Shown piece after piece: positions 10,838-22,329 of a DNA stretch of 64,000 nt. The stretch spans positions 45,015,539 to 45,079,538 of the forward strand of contig NC_073311.1 of assembly GCF_027595985.1 (NCBI RefSeq), given 5' to 3'. Source of the stretch: Sorex araneus (Eukaryota > Chordata > Mammalia > Eulipotyphla > Soricidae). A program made the translations under genes and the position numbers. A model generated the notes under the pieces. That model searched no databases. It was given only the letters and a program-made list of their open reading frames with translations, and was not told the DNA's origin. How positions within the stretch are numbered: the first letter of the stretch is position 1; each line of letters begins with the position of its first letter.

Positions 10838-12425
10838 TTCTAGCTCAAAATATTATATTTTAAAATACTGCATGGTACAGAGTATATACTTATTTGTTAT
10901 CAATTGAATAAAGTAATAAAGCAACAATTTCTAAACTAACGAAGTATTCTTGAGATTTGGGATAGGAAACTACTTTCTGCAAAATGATAAGGGAAGGCTA
11001 CTGTAAGGGGTTTTATTTCAATAAATAACTCTACCCCCCCAAAAAAAGAGAATAGTGTGAAAGATTAAAGTTTTCCTGAAGAAGACCATCACATCCTCCT
11101 TTTGAAGGTGGGTAGGGCTCCCAAACAGTGCTCAGGGGGTTCTGAGACCACTCCCAGCAATGTTCATCCGATCAGCCATTGTCTCAGCGGTAGGGCCTGA
11201 AGATGCAGTCCTGCCTGGGGTCTGTGGTGCCAGGGAACAGCAGACCACCCAGAGGCTGCTCCAGGACCACCAGGGCGGCACTAGGCAATGCTCAGGGGCT
11301 CGAGAACTAACCCCGACAATGCGGAGAAGGGCATGGGGTGCAGCCTCTGAGCCTCCCAATGAACATACTCAGTAAAAGCTGTATGCTGTACTTGGCGTTA
11401 ACCAACAACTGCTTACCTATTGGCATCCTTTTTTTTATGGGGCTGAGGTCAATTTGCATTTTTCCTCCTCCTATTTAAATCAGATTAAATCTTTTCCCTG
11501 AGTGTTGAATCATCTCTGAGAATTTTTCGGAACTCCTGTTTTGCCTGAGATAAAGGTCAATGGGTTGAGGGGTGCTTTGTCTGCGGGAGGCCTGGGTTCC
11601 ATCCCCAGCACTGCCTATTCCCTCAGCCATTCCAGGAGTGACCCCCCTGAGCACTGGGAAACGTGGCCCCAAGATAAAAATCATGTTCTCTGTTGCTTCT
11701 ATGGTCAGGGAGCAAGATAAATTCACCCATCTTGGTCTGGCTTTTTAAATCCACACTCTTGAGGAAAAAGCTGAAGAAAAAGGCCTCAACCATTGCTGCC
11801 TGCTCAACTGTTATTCAATAAAGAGTTTGTGCCAACACCATCATGGCTCAGTAGCTGTTCAGCCAGATTTGACTGATAAACCCATTAGTAACTCTCTACC
11901 CCTCTCGGAATAGGTGGTTACGCATGGAGACAACTCAGGGAGCGACCCCACATTCCAACACCCCAGGGCTGTGGTGCTCACCTCCTCAGGGGTCCAGCTT
12001 CACACTTTATCATGCTCCATCCTTCCTTTCAGCAAATCTATGTGGAAGTTCTAACCTTGACACTCCCACCCTCCATCTCCATCCCCACCACTAGCGGTCT
12101 CTTTCAGAGAATGTCACTGAGGTTGAAAATACTCTACACGGAAGAAAGGCAAATACATTCTGAGCTACAACAGAACAAAAAGGAACAGATTCATTACCAA
12201 GAGGAGCTGGTTTTAGATCTGTCTTACATACTATCTTCATGCTAAAATTCATGGCTATATTTTTAATCCACAGATCTTTCTAGGCAATAAGTGATATCCT
12301 TCCTTTCCCTCTTTTTCTGCATGCTCTGAAGCAATACTTAAAAGCAATAAGAGAACTTTCCATGATCATCTGCATGTAGTCAACACATTTTAGAACCCGA
12401 GAAGATTTAAAAGCCCCTTCTGTTA
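10838..12425. other. Unique intergenic sequence with one degenerate SINE
   Basis: About 11550-11672 (+) is a worn module A-like SINE ('gcctgggttccatccccagc', 'caggagtgacccccctgagc'). Nothing else recognised. Confidence 0.5.
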
Positions 12426-12612
12426 GGCTAAAGAGATAGTGCAGTGGGTAGGGTGCTTGCTTTCCATGGGATGACCCAGGTTCGACCCCCAGCATCCCAC
12501 ATGGTGCCCGGAAGACTGCAGGAGTGATTCCTGAGTGCAGGATCAGAAGCTAGCTCTGTCGCTGGCTGTGGCCCAAAAACAAACAAACAAAAACATAACA
12601 ACAACAACAAAA
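12426..12612 (+). mobile_element. SOR-type SINE, module A
   Basis: 'ggctaaagagatagtgcagt', 'gttcgacccccagcatccc', 'gctgtggcccaaaaacaaac' and an (AAC)n-rich tail. Confidence 0.88.
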
Positions 12613-13019
12613 GTGATCTTTGTAAATATTGTTTTCTTTTAAAAAGTAAAATAGTTTTATTTCGAGATGCATGAGGAGGAAGAGAGAGACAGAGACAGAA
12701 GAGACGGAGAGAGAGAGCACAAGGCTTCTCCAGAGGGGAACAAGCCAAGATAACACATGTCAAGCCTGTCAGTCACCACCAAGAAGCTAACGCACCTGTC
12801 ACTCTCACTCTCAACCCATAGAGACTCCAGTCCTCCGAATTGCTGAAAGGACCAAACCCAGAACACCTAAACGTTCCTTGGGCCCAAATGCATTTAAGTT
12901 CAGAATTCCTAAAACCTCATCTCTGTCCTTTCCCCTCTTGCTCTGACTACCTTTGCCTCTGCCATTAGAAAGAGGAAAGAAAAAGTCATTTGGAGCTGAC
13001 TTTAAATCATGTGGAGTTG

Positions 13020-13187
13020 GGGCTGGAGCGATAGTACAGCGGGTAGGGCGTTTTCCTTGCATGCGGCTGACCCGGGTTCAATTCCCAGCATCCCATATGG
13101 TCCCCTGAGCACCGCCAGGAGTAATTCCTGAGTGCAGAGCCAGGAGGAACCCCTGTGCAACGCCAGGGGTGACCCAAAAAGAAAAAA
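13020..13187 (+). mobile_element. SOR-type SINE, module A, young copy
   Basis: Near-complete element with intact A-box and B-box-like segments ('gggttcaattcccagcatcc'). The 16-bp duplication AAATCATGTGGAGTTG at 13004-13019 and 13189-13204 fixes the ends. The duplication starts with A's, as expected for L1-endonuclease integration. Confidence 0.96.
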
Positions 13188-13479
13188 AAAATCATGTGGA
13201 GTTGATCACGCTTTAAATTCGCCTTCTCGTTCCCCATCACACAAAACTGTACATGCTCCTCATTCCCCCCCCCCACCCCACCCCCGCAACCCCCACTCCC
13301 CGCGCCTCGGGTACGCAGCAGGGCCTACAGGGTAATTTGGAGGCCAGGGACATTGGCTTGATCCCCGAGCCACACGCTTCTTTGCAAAACTCCGAGCTCC
13401 AGGTTGGGCAGGGCACCGGGTCCCGTAGCCTGCAGAGCCTGACCCGCTCCCCATCAAATAGAGCTTCCTTTTGTTGGCT

Positions 13480-13760
13480 GGGATTGCGCCAGCTGAGCGA
13501 GTCCTTTGAGCCCCACAACAAAAAGACACGCAAAGAAGCAGCTTTCAAGATCTAATCTATGGGCCAGACCACCCCTTCCCAGGCAGGCAGGGTGGCTGTC
13601 AGCTGCCCGCCCCGCAGGCCAGCATTCCGGGCTGGAGCCGCCGCGTGCGCCCCGGCCCCCGCGCCGCCGCATCCGTCAGTCTGATAAAGGCGCGCAGCCC
13701 ACAGGCCACATTCCTGGGCCCAGCAGCTGCGCCCGGCTCTGAACGCTCCCCATTGTGCTG
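13480..13760. promoter_or_regulatory. Small CpG island, function unknown
   Basis: About 21 CpG dinucleotides between 13480 and 13745 in a window that is otherwise CpG-poor, including a stretch rich in GCCGCCGCG and CCCGCGCCGCCG. It is not part of a SINE or L1 that I recognise. It could be a promoter or enhancer of an upstream, divergently placed gene; no exon can be supported here. Confidence 0.5.
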
Positions 13761-13989
13761 TTGATTTAATGAGGCCTCTCGGCCACTGTGTTTGTAAATG
13801 ACTGTCCTCATAATGCCAAAGCACCACCGGAGACACCCCATCTTGCTTGCCTTGCGATGGTAAAGGAATTTGGTTTCTTGAAGAGAAGGGGGCGGTGAAA
13901 AGGAGGATACAATCAAGAGTAAAACCCACATTACTGTCTGGGGTTTGTTTTGTTTGCTTGTGTATGTATTTTGCCCTACTTGGAACGAG

Positions 13990-14190
13990 TCATGACAATG
14001 TGGTTAAGAGCATAAGCTTTGGAGACCCGGACACGTTCCTGGTCTACACTGGTTAAGTGGGTCGACTTATTGCACTACTTGGAGTTCCAAGTGGATTTAA
14101 ACATTCCTCTCGGGGGTTCCTGAGAGGTTGAGTGAGAGGCAGCACATCTGGTACTTTCTCTGAACTCAACAAATACTAAGGATGATGTAT
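13990..14190 (+). mobile_element. MIR-like relic
   Basis: 'tgtggttaagagcataagc', 'tttggagacccggac' and 'cctggtctacactggttaag' follow the MIR 5' half. Confidence 0.55.
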
Positions 14191-14236
14191 TTTATCAAGA
14201 TACGTGTGCAATCATCTTCATAAGGAAAACAAGACA

Positions 14237-14279
14237 TGTAACTTTCTACATGGTGATTCAATAAAATAAATTTTAAAAA
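14237..14279 (+). mobile_element. Ultra-short L1 insertion (about 43 bp)
   Basis: Only the last L1 bases, 'gtaactttctacatggtgat' plus A-rich tail, are present. They lie between perfect 15-bp duplications AAGGAAAACAAGACA at 14222-14236 and 14280-14294. Confidence 0.92.
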
Positions 14280-14294
14280 AAGGAAAACAAGACA

Positions 14295-16450
14295 AAAAAG
14301 CAAGTATACATGTATGTACATTTATATCAATTTTCCCTAACTCTTTTTTGGGGGGGGAAAGTTTTAATTCCTTTCTCTATCAAGTTTGAGAAGAAGAGTC
14401 ATAATTTGCAAAGAGATTCCAAGAACAATTGTCACACGATCAACGCTGGCTAGTAGTGATTGTTACTATTACTGAGTACGATATTGTCATTATCATCAGG
14501 TAAGGAACAAACGACTGAATCTTTGAAACTATGCCCCAAATTAACTTGACTCATTGATTCACTACTGGATTTTTCAGCTCTGTGATTTTGGCAGAAAAAG
14601 GAAAATGAATTATTACCATGACCTAAGGCTAGAATTAGTGATTATTAGTCTTCTCGTAACTGATTCTAATTAGGTTATAGAAGGAGTCAATGTACTGGAT
14701 CCACCAGACAGATCTGTTCGTCCCACTGCCTGTTTTAGGTCAATGAAACTTAAAGAAAACAATGTTTTTAATAAAATACAATCCTACCTGCTAGCTTATA
14801 TGAAGCATTGTTATCTAGGTGCTTTTATAAAGTACCCATGATGGCTTTGCATGGGAATAGCACAGTTTAGCCAGATATCCTATTATCTATAGTACCTAAA
14901 AATTTACCCTCTGGCCCTTTACAGAGAATGTCTCCTTAGTCCTGGGTGAAAGGGAATGGTACCAGCCTAAAACACCGTTGGCACATAGTAGGTCATCAGC
15001 TAATATTGGTTGGTAGGGAAAAAAATGAATGAACTGAATAAATGAATAGGCAGGAAACAGTTGATTAATTGTAGGTCCTGACCTATCAAGGTCTTTATGA
15101 AGTCACAACCACTTCATATTGATGTGTCAGCTCTATTATTTTCCGGGGGAATTGTTTGAGCCATTGTTGGGAATGAATAGGACATAAATATCTCTTGTAT
15201 ATCTGACACAATGTACTGGGTTTCTGCCAGTCCATCCTCTGCCCTATCAAGCAAGAGAGGGGGAGAGAGGAAGCTGGTAATAGCGAAAAATACATTGAAC
15301 TTTCTATTGAGATAATGTAAAGAATAGAGAGCAGAAGGGCAGGCAGTGCTTATGTTTCTAGCAGCAGCAAAGATGCTACAACTGACTCCAGTCGTGCTAA
15401 ACTCTAAAGAGTGAAGTAAGAAAAAGTAGACCTTTACATACTGAGCACTAAATACAACCTAGTCATTTTGAAAATGAAAGCATGATAAAAGCTTGAGTTT
15501 AGATTTGCCAAAGTCTTGAGGTAAAACAGATTATTATTTGAAAAAAAAATGTTCCAGTAAAACTTCTATCAAAATTCCTAACTTAACTATGAGTATCAGG
15601 GTTTCCCTAATTAGAATTTGGGTTCTGTGCAGGCCTCAGACTCAGTTCTGATCTCTGAACCTACTCACAGAGCTTAATGCATTGACGTGTGTTAAGGGAA
15701 TTTGAACGTTTGAGACCAAATGAATTAAGAACTGGAGAAGGTCCTCAAAGAAATGGTCCACCAGCTGTTCCTGAAAGCTACTAGGGAATGAAATCAACAT
15801 ATTTTTATATCTGTGCTTAAACTATCTGAACTAATCTCAGAGGGATGCTAAGAGCTGAATCATCCCAGGAAGTCTAGTTTCCAGACTGAGAGTTCTGGGA
15901 CCTACTGGAATGGGGGGAAGCTGATTCCTCGCCCTGCCTAAGGTGATCAATCCTCTCCAACAACTCCCCCAACAACACCTCCCAACACACACCCAACAGA
16001 AATGGCCCAGATCCACAAGAAATCTTGAAGAAATGCCAAGCCATCGAATCATCCCAGCAACACAGCTCCTGGAACGTGCAGATTGGACACCTCCAAATTT
16101 CACAGCAATGATAAGCTAGTACAAGCAAATTTGATGGGAAAGTTGAATTAAAAAAAAGCTAAGTTCAATGAAAAAAAAAATAGTAACACTTCAAAGTAGG
16201 AAACAACCAATCTTAGAGGGAAAATATACATTTTCTTTTTTTTCCACAGATACCTATATAAAAGGCACAGAAGGCTCAACCTTTAAAGATACGTTAGTGA
16301 TCTCTTACAGAAGGCCTTAATGGCCCCTGGGTGAAATACAATAATCCTCACACTCTTTCCTCTAAGGATACTTTTTTGTAGCATTTCAGATTTTGTAGCA
16401 TTTAGTTTTTCCTAATAAACAATACAAATTGTATTATTTTGGTTCTGCTC
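14295..16450. other. AT-rich unique intergenic sequence with L2/MIR 3' relic
   Basis: About 14970-15045 (+) has 'ggcacatagtaggtcatcag' followed by GAATGAA/AATGAATG, typical of L2/MIR 3' ends. No gene recognised. A CA-rich stretch at 15955-15990 is not a clean microsatellite. Confidence 0.5.
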
Positions 16451-16454
16451 TGGG

Positions 16455-16600
16455 ACAGGGATTGGGGTTCGGGATGGAAATACCCAAAATGTAGTGGTGG
16501 GCAGGTGGAATGGTGGTGAGATTGGTGTTTTAATATTAAATATAATAAAATATTATGAACTACGTTATAAAATTTTTAAAAATTAAAAAAAAAAACAGTA
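16455..16600 (+). mobile_element. Old L1 3' end
   Basis: 'gtggtgggcaggtggaatgg', 'tattatgaactacgttataa' and A-rich tail, a diverged L1 terminus. Confidence 0.5.
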
Positions 16601-16740
16601 ACACAGAAAGCTCAACTAGAAAGCACCAACCAGGTCAGCACATCCTCAATGACTTTAGTCACACCGTTGTAAGATAAAATAATTGTTACAGTTTCTTTTA
16701 CTGAATTACTTTTTTCCTTTCGATTCCTCTGTCCTTTTCA

Positions 16741-16883
16741 GAGAGCCCAGAAAGCTACCAAGAGTATCCCGCCCGCATGGCAGAGCCTGGCAAGCTACCC
16801 ATAGCGTATTCGATATGTCAAAAACAGAAACAACAAGTCTCACAATGGAGACGTTACTGGTGCCTGCTCGAGCAAATCGATAT
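16741..16883 (+). mobile_element. Module B SINE, headless
   Basis: 'gagagcccagaaagctacc' to 'gtgcctgctcgagcaaatcg', then (AT)n at 16884-16910. The tRNA head is missing. Confidence 0.85.
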
Positions 16884-17019
16884 ACATATATATATATATA
16901 TATATATGCACACAAGGCTCAACCCTTAACAACATGTTAGTAATATCTTATTGAACTATTTTTTGATAATTCTACTTGACAATTTTTTGTAACAATCAAT
17001 ATGAAATTAATTATTGTAT

Positions 17020-17180
17020 GACTGCTAAGGGGGAGGCTTGGAGGACGGAGGGGAAATGGACAGCATTGGTGAAGGGAAGGTGACACTCGTGGTGAGATAG
17101 GTGCTAGAACATTGAATGTCTGAAAAAATGGTATTATAAGAAACTTTGTAAATTATAGTGTTTAAATAAGGGTTAATAAA
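17020..17180 (+). mobile_element. L1 3' end, alternative subfamily
   Basis: 'ggaaatggacagcattggtg', 'aggtgacactcgtggtgag' and 'aagaaactttgtaaattata' match the copy at 25.3 kb rather than the main subfamily. Confidence 0.6.
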
Positions 17181-17379
17181 TAACCATAATGGAGGAAAGG
17201 AGACTAACTATGTAAAAGGAGACTAAAATATGTAAAATGAAAAATAAAGAGAATAATATCACATATTAATTAAAATTCAGTGAAAGATGAATGATCCATA
17301 GTGAATTTAAAAAGGAAGGAAAAACAAAAATCTCAAATTCCTTTCTAGGACTAAAAAAAAAAGTAAATTGGAGTTGATC

Positions 17380-17700
17380 TTGGGGAAGAGAAGTGGGTAC
17401 ACTGTGGATGAAAGTGACGTTAGAAATATAATCATTCTGGGGCCGGAGCGATAGCACAGTGGGTAGGGCGTTTGCCTTGCACGCGGCCGACCCGGGTTCG
17501 ATCCCTGGCATCCCATATGGTCCCCCAAGCACCGCCAGGAGTAATTCCTGAGTGCAGAGCCAGGAGTAACCCCTGAGCATTGCTGGGTGTGACCCAAAAA
17601 GCAAAAAATATATATATATATATATAATCATTCAAGTTTGTAAGTCTGTAACTGTACCTCAGAGTGATTCATTAAAAATTTTTTAATTAAAAATAAAAAA
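17380..17700 (+). mobile_element. L1 3' end interrupted by a SINE
   Basis: L1 sequence to 17437 resumes at 17634 with 'aagtttgtaagtctgtaact' and an A-rich tail. A module A SINE (17438-17621) sits in between. Confidence 0.65.
17438..17621 (+). mobile_element. SOR-type SINE, module A, near-consensus
   Basis: Starts GGGGCCGGAGCGATAGCACA and ends GTGTGACCCAAAAAGC plus A/AT tail. Duplication ATATAATCATTC at 17426-17437 and 17622-17633. It is one of the least diverged copies and lies inside an L1. Confidence 0.95.
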
Positions 17701-17959
17701 ATAAAGAAATTCAGGAATCGTCAAGCAGTCTGAGACTGGAGTCAACTCCGAGAAAGGAGAGCTTAGCTATGGATACTGGGGACACCACTGGATGCCTGAA
17801 TCAAAGTCAGGCAGGAAGCCAGCTACGTCTCTGGATTCTTCATCTCTGTGAACCAACCAATCATTGAAGCTGAAATGATCTAAGTCATACCAGTCTGAAT
17901 GGCTAGCAGCAAAGTCTATCATCACTCTCTGTCTCTTTTCATACTTCTCTAAATTTTTT

Positions 17960-18260
17960 TCTTTTTAAAAATGTATTATTATTAATTGAATCACCATGAG
18001 ATACACAGTTACAAAGTTGTTTAGGATTGGACTTCAGTCATACAATGTTCCAACAGCCATCCCTTCACCAGGGCACACTTCCCACCCCAAGGTCTCCAGT
18101 TTGCCTCCTTCCACCTTCTACCTCCTCCCACCCCTACTCTACCTCTACAGCAGGCATCCCCCCCACACTCCCTCTCAACTCTCCCTCTCTCCCTCTCTCC
18201 TTTTGGGCATTATGGTTTGCAGTACAGGTACTTTCAGCACTTACATGTCGCTCCTTTTAA
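17960..18260 (-). mobile_element. L1 3' end
   Basis: 'attgaatcaccatgagatac', 'catcccttcaccagggcac' and 'ccttttgggcattatggttt', the antisense L1 terminus. Confidence 0.88.
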
Positions 18261-18291
18261 TTCTGTTGATGGCAAAGAGAACTTGAAAGAG

Positions 18292-18450
18292 AGATTATGA
18301 GTCCCGATTCTGTAGCCAGGCTGCCTGGAGACATGTCCCAGACGCTGCCACGTTCCCTTCAGAATATTACGTAATAGCACTTCTACTTCCTCATCATTCA
18401 ATGGAGAATAGGAGCAACGCAATGCCCAGCTCGGGGAATTGTCAAAGCTG
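18292..18450 (+). mobile_element. MIR-like relic
   Basis: 'gattctgtagccaggctgcc', 'agacgctgcc', 'acttcctcatcattcaatgg' and 'agctcggggaattgtcaaag' follow MIR order. Confidence 0.6.
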
Positions 18451-19174
18451 TGTGGTGCCAGTTTTTAATTAATTTTCTAAAAGTGGGTTTGTTATTAACC
18501 TGCATGAGGTCACTATGTCCATGCTGAGACCAGTATCTAACCCTTCCTGAGACTTATTGACATTACTTGATTGCTCTGTTTCCCCTGCCCTGACCTCAGG
18601 GAAACCGTGGCCCTTTCCGTGGCCCGATGAACCCCCAGTGCTTCTCATCTCTTTCACCCTCTCCGTACTCTCTTACTCTCTGCTCTCGCCTTTCCTCCTT
18701 CCTTCACTGTAGGACTGAAAACAAACTCTCACTATCCTAAACAGAGGTACCCGCTGACCCTGGATGGGGCTTTTTAGCCTCCTGTGTCCTAGACATACAC
18801 ACAAGCCGGGACTCTGAGAGGCCTGAAGCTGCATTTCCAAGCAAGGGGACTGAAAACTCCTCTCCTGAGAGGACACAGAAGCACAGCCGAGTCCAGAGTC
18901 CAAAAGGCCACTCTACTCCAATGAGCCTTTTTCCATCATCACCTCCAAATCCCAGGGACCTTCACTAGACAGAAAATTCATCATCCCATTCAAGATGATC
19001 CTCCACCACCCCACCAGCCCATTTCTTGGGAGTCCACAAGTCCTAGTGAGCTGCACAGTCCAAAGTGTCCCTAAGCCCCCCAATTCAGGCTAAGAGAAAA
19101 TTGACATCTCGGATACTGTCATTGCCTCCAGCCACCACACAGGGTCACTGTGACAACCAGAACTGAGGCTTTGG
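18450..19174. other. Unique intergenic sequence
   Basis: No gene or recognisable repeat seen. Confidence 0.5.
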
Positions 19175-19188
19175 CTGCCTGAAGCACT

Positions 19189-19437
19189 GTCACTGTCACT
19201 GTCATCCCCGTTGCTCATTGATTTGCTCGAGCGGGCACCAGTTACGTCTCTCATTGTGAGACTTGTTGTTACTGTTTTTGGCATATTGAATACACCACGG
19301 GGAGCTTGCCAGGCTCTGCCATGTGGGTGCGATACTCTCGGTAGCTTGCCGGTCTCTCCGAGAAGGGCGAAGGAATCGAACACGGGTTGGCCTAGTGCAA
19401 GGCGAACGCCCTACATGCTGTGCTATCGCTCCAGCCC
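19189..19437 (-). mobile_element. SOR-head SINE, module B, full length
   Basis: Antisense: CACTGT repeats, 'gctcgagcgggcaccagtta', 'actgtttttggcatattgaa', 'gtgctatcgctccagcccc'. A perfect 14-bp duplication CTGCCTGAAGCACT lies at 19175-19188 and 19438-19451. The duplication does not begin with A's, unlike those of module A. Confidence 0.95.
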
Positions 19438-19494
19438 CTGCCTGAAGCACTAATAGTATTAAGATTGTCAGGTTGAGTGGGGGTGGGGAGGATT

Positions 19495-19650
19495 ATTTGT
19501 ATATATACACATTGTATATATAATTGGTGCATACATAAATATTTATGCATATATAAATGCTCATATAAAATGTATACATATATAAAATTATATATAATTG
19601 GTATATACACATATGTCTACACACGTATATATGAATATATATATGTAACT
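19495..19650. repeat. AT-rich simple sequence (ATAC/ATAT-rich)
   Basis: Irregular (TATA)/(ATACAT) runs. Confidence 0.85.
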
Positions 19651-20341
19651 GGAGGGTGAAGGAGTTTTGGAGCTTGCAGTTCAAAGTTCACTATGCCTGA
19701 ATGCCTTGCAACTATAGCATTATGCTAGATGATGAGTTTGTGATTTTCACATCTTAGTGTAGGAAACTAGGGCCCATCTCTTTTTCATAACTTTTTATGT
19801 ATGGTCTAAGGAAACTAACTCTGAGGCTGTCCACTTCTGTCACCTCCAGCAAGGGACTTACTCCAACCAAGGGCCATAGGAAGAAGTTCTGGAGTCCAAG
19901 ATCTCCACCCCCCAGACCTAGGGCTGGGTCTCCTATAGGGAAGACAAGGAGTCGAAATGGAAGACAGGATATGGGTGGATTTGGGGTTCCATCATTGATC
20001 GATGAGTATCACATTGTCTGCAATAGATTATAAATTACCTAGGGTGGATGATATGGGTGTGGTTAAATGTCTGTGTCTATTCGTTTTGACTTTTTATCAC
20101 CATTGGGTTAAAAACCTAGCTCCCTCCCAACCAAAGCATCAGAAATAGCTGGTTAATAGTGGCAAACTACGGAACCCTACAGTCTCACAGTCACCACTTC
20201 AGTAGCCAAGTAGCCCGGCCATAACTTGCATGAGTTAATGCATGTGACATGAACCAGGATTTCTTTTTTCAATATTGATCTCAGCCAGATCAAGTCTTCT
20301 GTGGGAAATTTCCATTTATGTATCAAAATGCTCTTCTTCTG
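19651..20341. other. Unique intergenic sequence
   Basis: No gene or recognisable repeat. Confidence 0.45.
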
Positions 20342-20351
20342 TCCTTCTGAA

Positions 20352-20600
20352 GCTGTCACTGTCACTGTCATCCCGTTGCTCATCAATTTGTTCCAGCGGG
20401 CACCAGAAACGTCTCTCATTGAGAGACTTATTGTTACTGTTTTTGGCATATCCAATACGCACGGGTAGTTTGCCAGGCTCTGCCGTGCAGGCTCCATACT
20501 CTTGGTAGCTTGCCGGGCTCTCTGAGAGGGGCAGAGGAATCAAACATGGGTCGGCCGCGTGAAAGGCGAACGCCCAACTGCTATGCTATCGCTTCAGCCC
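20352..20600 (-). mobile_element. SOR-head SINE, module B, full length
   Basis: CACTGT repeats, 'cagcgggcaccagaaacgtc', 'tagcttgccgggctctctga' and 'ctatcgcttcagccc'. Duplication TCCTTCTGAA at 20342-20351 and 20602-20611. Confidence 0.93.
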
Positions 20601-20825
20601 ATCCTTCTGAAAATCTTTTCATTTCCAGGCTCGCCCTCACTGATCACTTGCCTTCTGCTCCCCTTTTGCTGTAGAACTCAAGCAAAGAGAACTTCGGCCC
20701 TTTTCTCTTACAAACCAACTCCACTCAGGCAACATTCTCTCCCGTGCCTCTAAAATTGACCTTGTCCCATCCCCGAAGCCTCACATTATTAAGTGCAAAC
20801 ACATAGCTTCGGTCCTCACTGTCTT

Positions 20826-20903
20826 TTTGTTACGTTTTGTTTTCTAAGATTTTTGTTATTGAATCACTGTGAGATAGATCCTCACAAGGCTGTTCCTGAT
20901 TCA
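20826..20903 (-). mobile_element. Short L1 insertion (about 78 bp)
   Basis: 'attgaatcactgtgagatag' is the antisense L1 terminus. The 14-bp duplication GTCCTCACTGTCTT flanks it at 20812-20825 and 20904-20917. Confidence 0.92.
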
Positions 20904-20917
20904 GTCCTCACTGTCTT

Positions 20918-21557
20918 AGTCTGAAATAACAGACAATAAAAGCACACCGCCCCCCCCCCCCGAAAAATATCGGAGAAGCTGAATGAATGGGGAAGGGACC
21001 CTCGGAAAGGGAAGCCGCAGCGACACTTTGCCTACTTTACAATTTTGTCTGGAGCCGGACCTGCTGACTGGTCTCCTTAGAAAGGAAAACAAAATCCCAC
21101 ACACTCACCATTAAAAAAAAAAAAAAAAAAAGTAAGTGTGCTGCGCAGAAAGATTAGAACTAACAAAGGAAAAGGAAAGGGCAGGAGGACAGGGATACAC
21201 ATGTTTGGACACGTCCCACGCCTGTCCCCCGCCTGGGAAAGCTGACTCCCCGGAGGGCAGGGATGTGTTGAGTGTGCAGGAAACCCTTTTGCCCTGTCAG
21301 TTCCTAATAACAGCCAGGGGCCTGCATCCCAGCAAAGCCTGAAGCAGAGGAAAGGCGGGGTGGGGGGGTGGGGGGGGGGCTCAGGGCTAGGTGGAGGCAC
21401 TGATGGCTGCGCTGTGCTCCTTCACCTTTCTATAGGCAGGGAAGTTTGCAGAGCCTGTGCCCCGGCCCCACTATACCCGGGAATGTGGCATTTGAATCCG
21501 TGCACCTAGAAAACTTTTAGTCCTTGAGAAAGGGCAAGTGACTGAAACTGCCTTTCT
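20918..21557. other. Unique sequence, locally GC-rich with poly-C and poly-A
   Basis: Poly-C at 20949-20961, poly-A at 21113-21131 and G-runs at 21357-21379. No gene recognised. Confidence 0.45.
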
Positions 21558-21574
21558 ATGAGGAGTTACAGTTG

Positions 21575-21766
21575 TTTTTTGTTTTGTTTTGTTTTGTTTT
21601 TTTGATTTTTGGGTCACACCGGGCGATGCACAGGGGTTACTCCTGGCTTTGCACTCAGGAATTACTCCTGGCGGTGCTCAGGGGACCATATGGGATGCTG
21701 GGATTTGAACCCGGGTCGGCTGCGTGCAAGGCAAACGCCCTACCCGCTGTGCTATCACTCCAGCCC
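21575..21766 (-). mobile_element. SOR-type SINE, module A, young copy
   Basis: (TTTTG)n tail, 'gggtcacaccgggcgatgca' to 'gtgctatcactccagccc'. Duplication TGAGGAGTTACAGTT / TGAGGAGTCACAGTT flanks it. Confidence 0.95.
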
Positions 21767-21857
21767 TGAGGAGTCACAGTTTAGATGGTGTTCTAATCAC
21801 ACATAAGTGCTAACCAGATTTATCTGGGTCCATCGTATGAAGTTGCTGATATTAGCC

Positions 21858-21859
<2 letters not shown>

Positions 21860-21898
<39 letters not shown>
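21860..21898. repeat. (GT)n microsatellite
   Basis: About 19 GT units. Confidence 0.97.
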
Positions 21899-21966
21899 GC
21901 CAAAAATCAAACCCAGGGCCTCACACAAGCAAGGCAAGTGCCCTACCACTAAGCTATGCCCACACA
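21899..21966 (-). mobile_element. Minor tRNA-derived SINE (ID-like head)
   Basis: On the minus strand reads 'gcatagcttagtggtagggc' then 'acttgccttgcttgtgtgag' and 'gccctgggtttga', a different tRNA head from SOR. Confidence 0.55.
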
Positions 21967-22329
21967 GGCCTTCCCTGACCTAAAAGAGTGACTTTTACAT
22001 AATATCTGTCTGCTCTCTGCCTTGTAGACCAAAGACATAGTTTTGGAAATGTAACATCATGACAGTAAATCTTACCTAGATCCCAACTACCCTGTCTTCA
22101 AATCCAGACTGTTCTGTTTCCTTTGAGGAAGCAATTTTGAGGGATTAAAACAATTTTCAGATTTCTTGGGGGAGGACATCATTTACCTATGCTTCTCTTG
22201 AGTGACTCAGCACTTAAGCCAACCATCAACATGTTCAAGATCTGAAGAAATTTGCAGGAGTAACCCCTTAGGAAGAAAAGTGTGGGTGTCTATATATCAT
22301 AGTCCTGTAAATATGGCAAAGCAAACATC

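Noticed and set aside
13020..13110. tRNA gene suggested by A-box and B-box sequences
   Set aside because: It is the head of a SINE; no cloverleaf with a proper acceptor stem was seen, and the same head recurs dozens of times.
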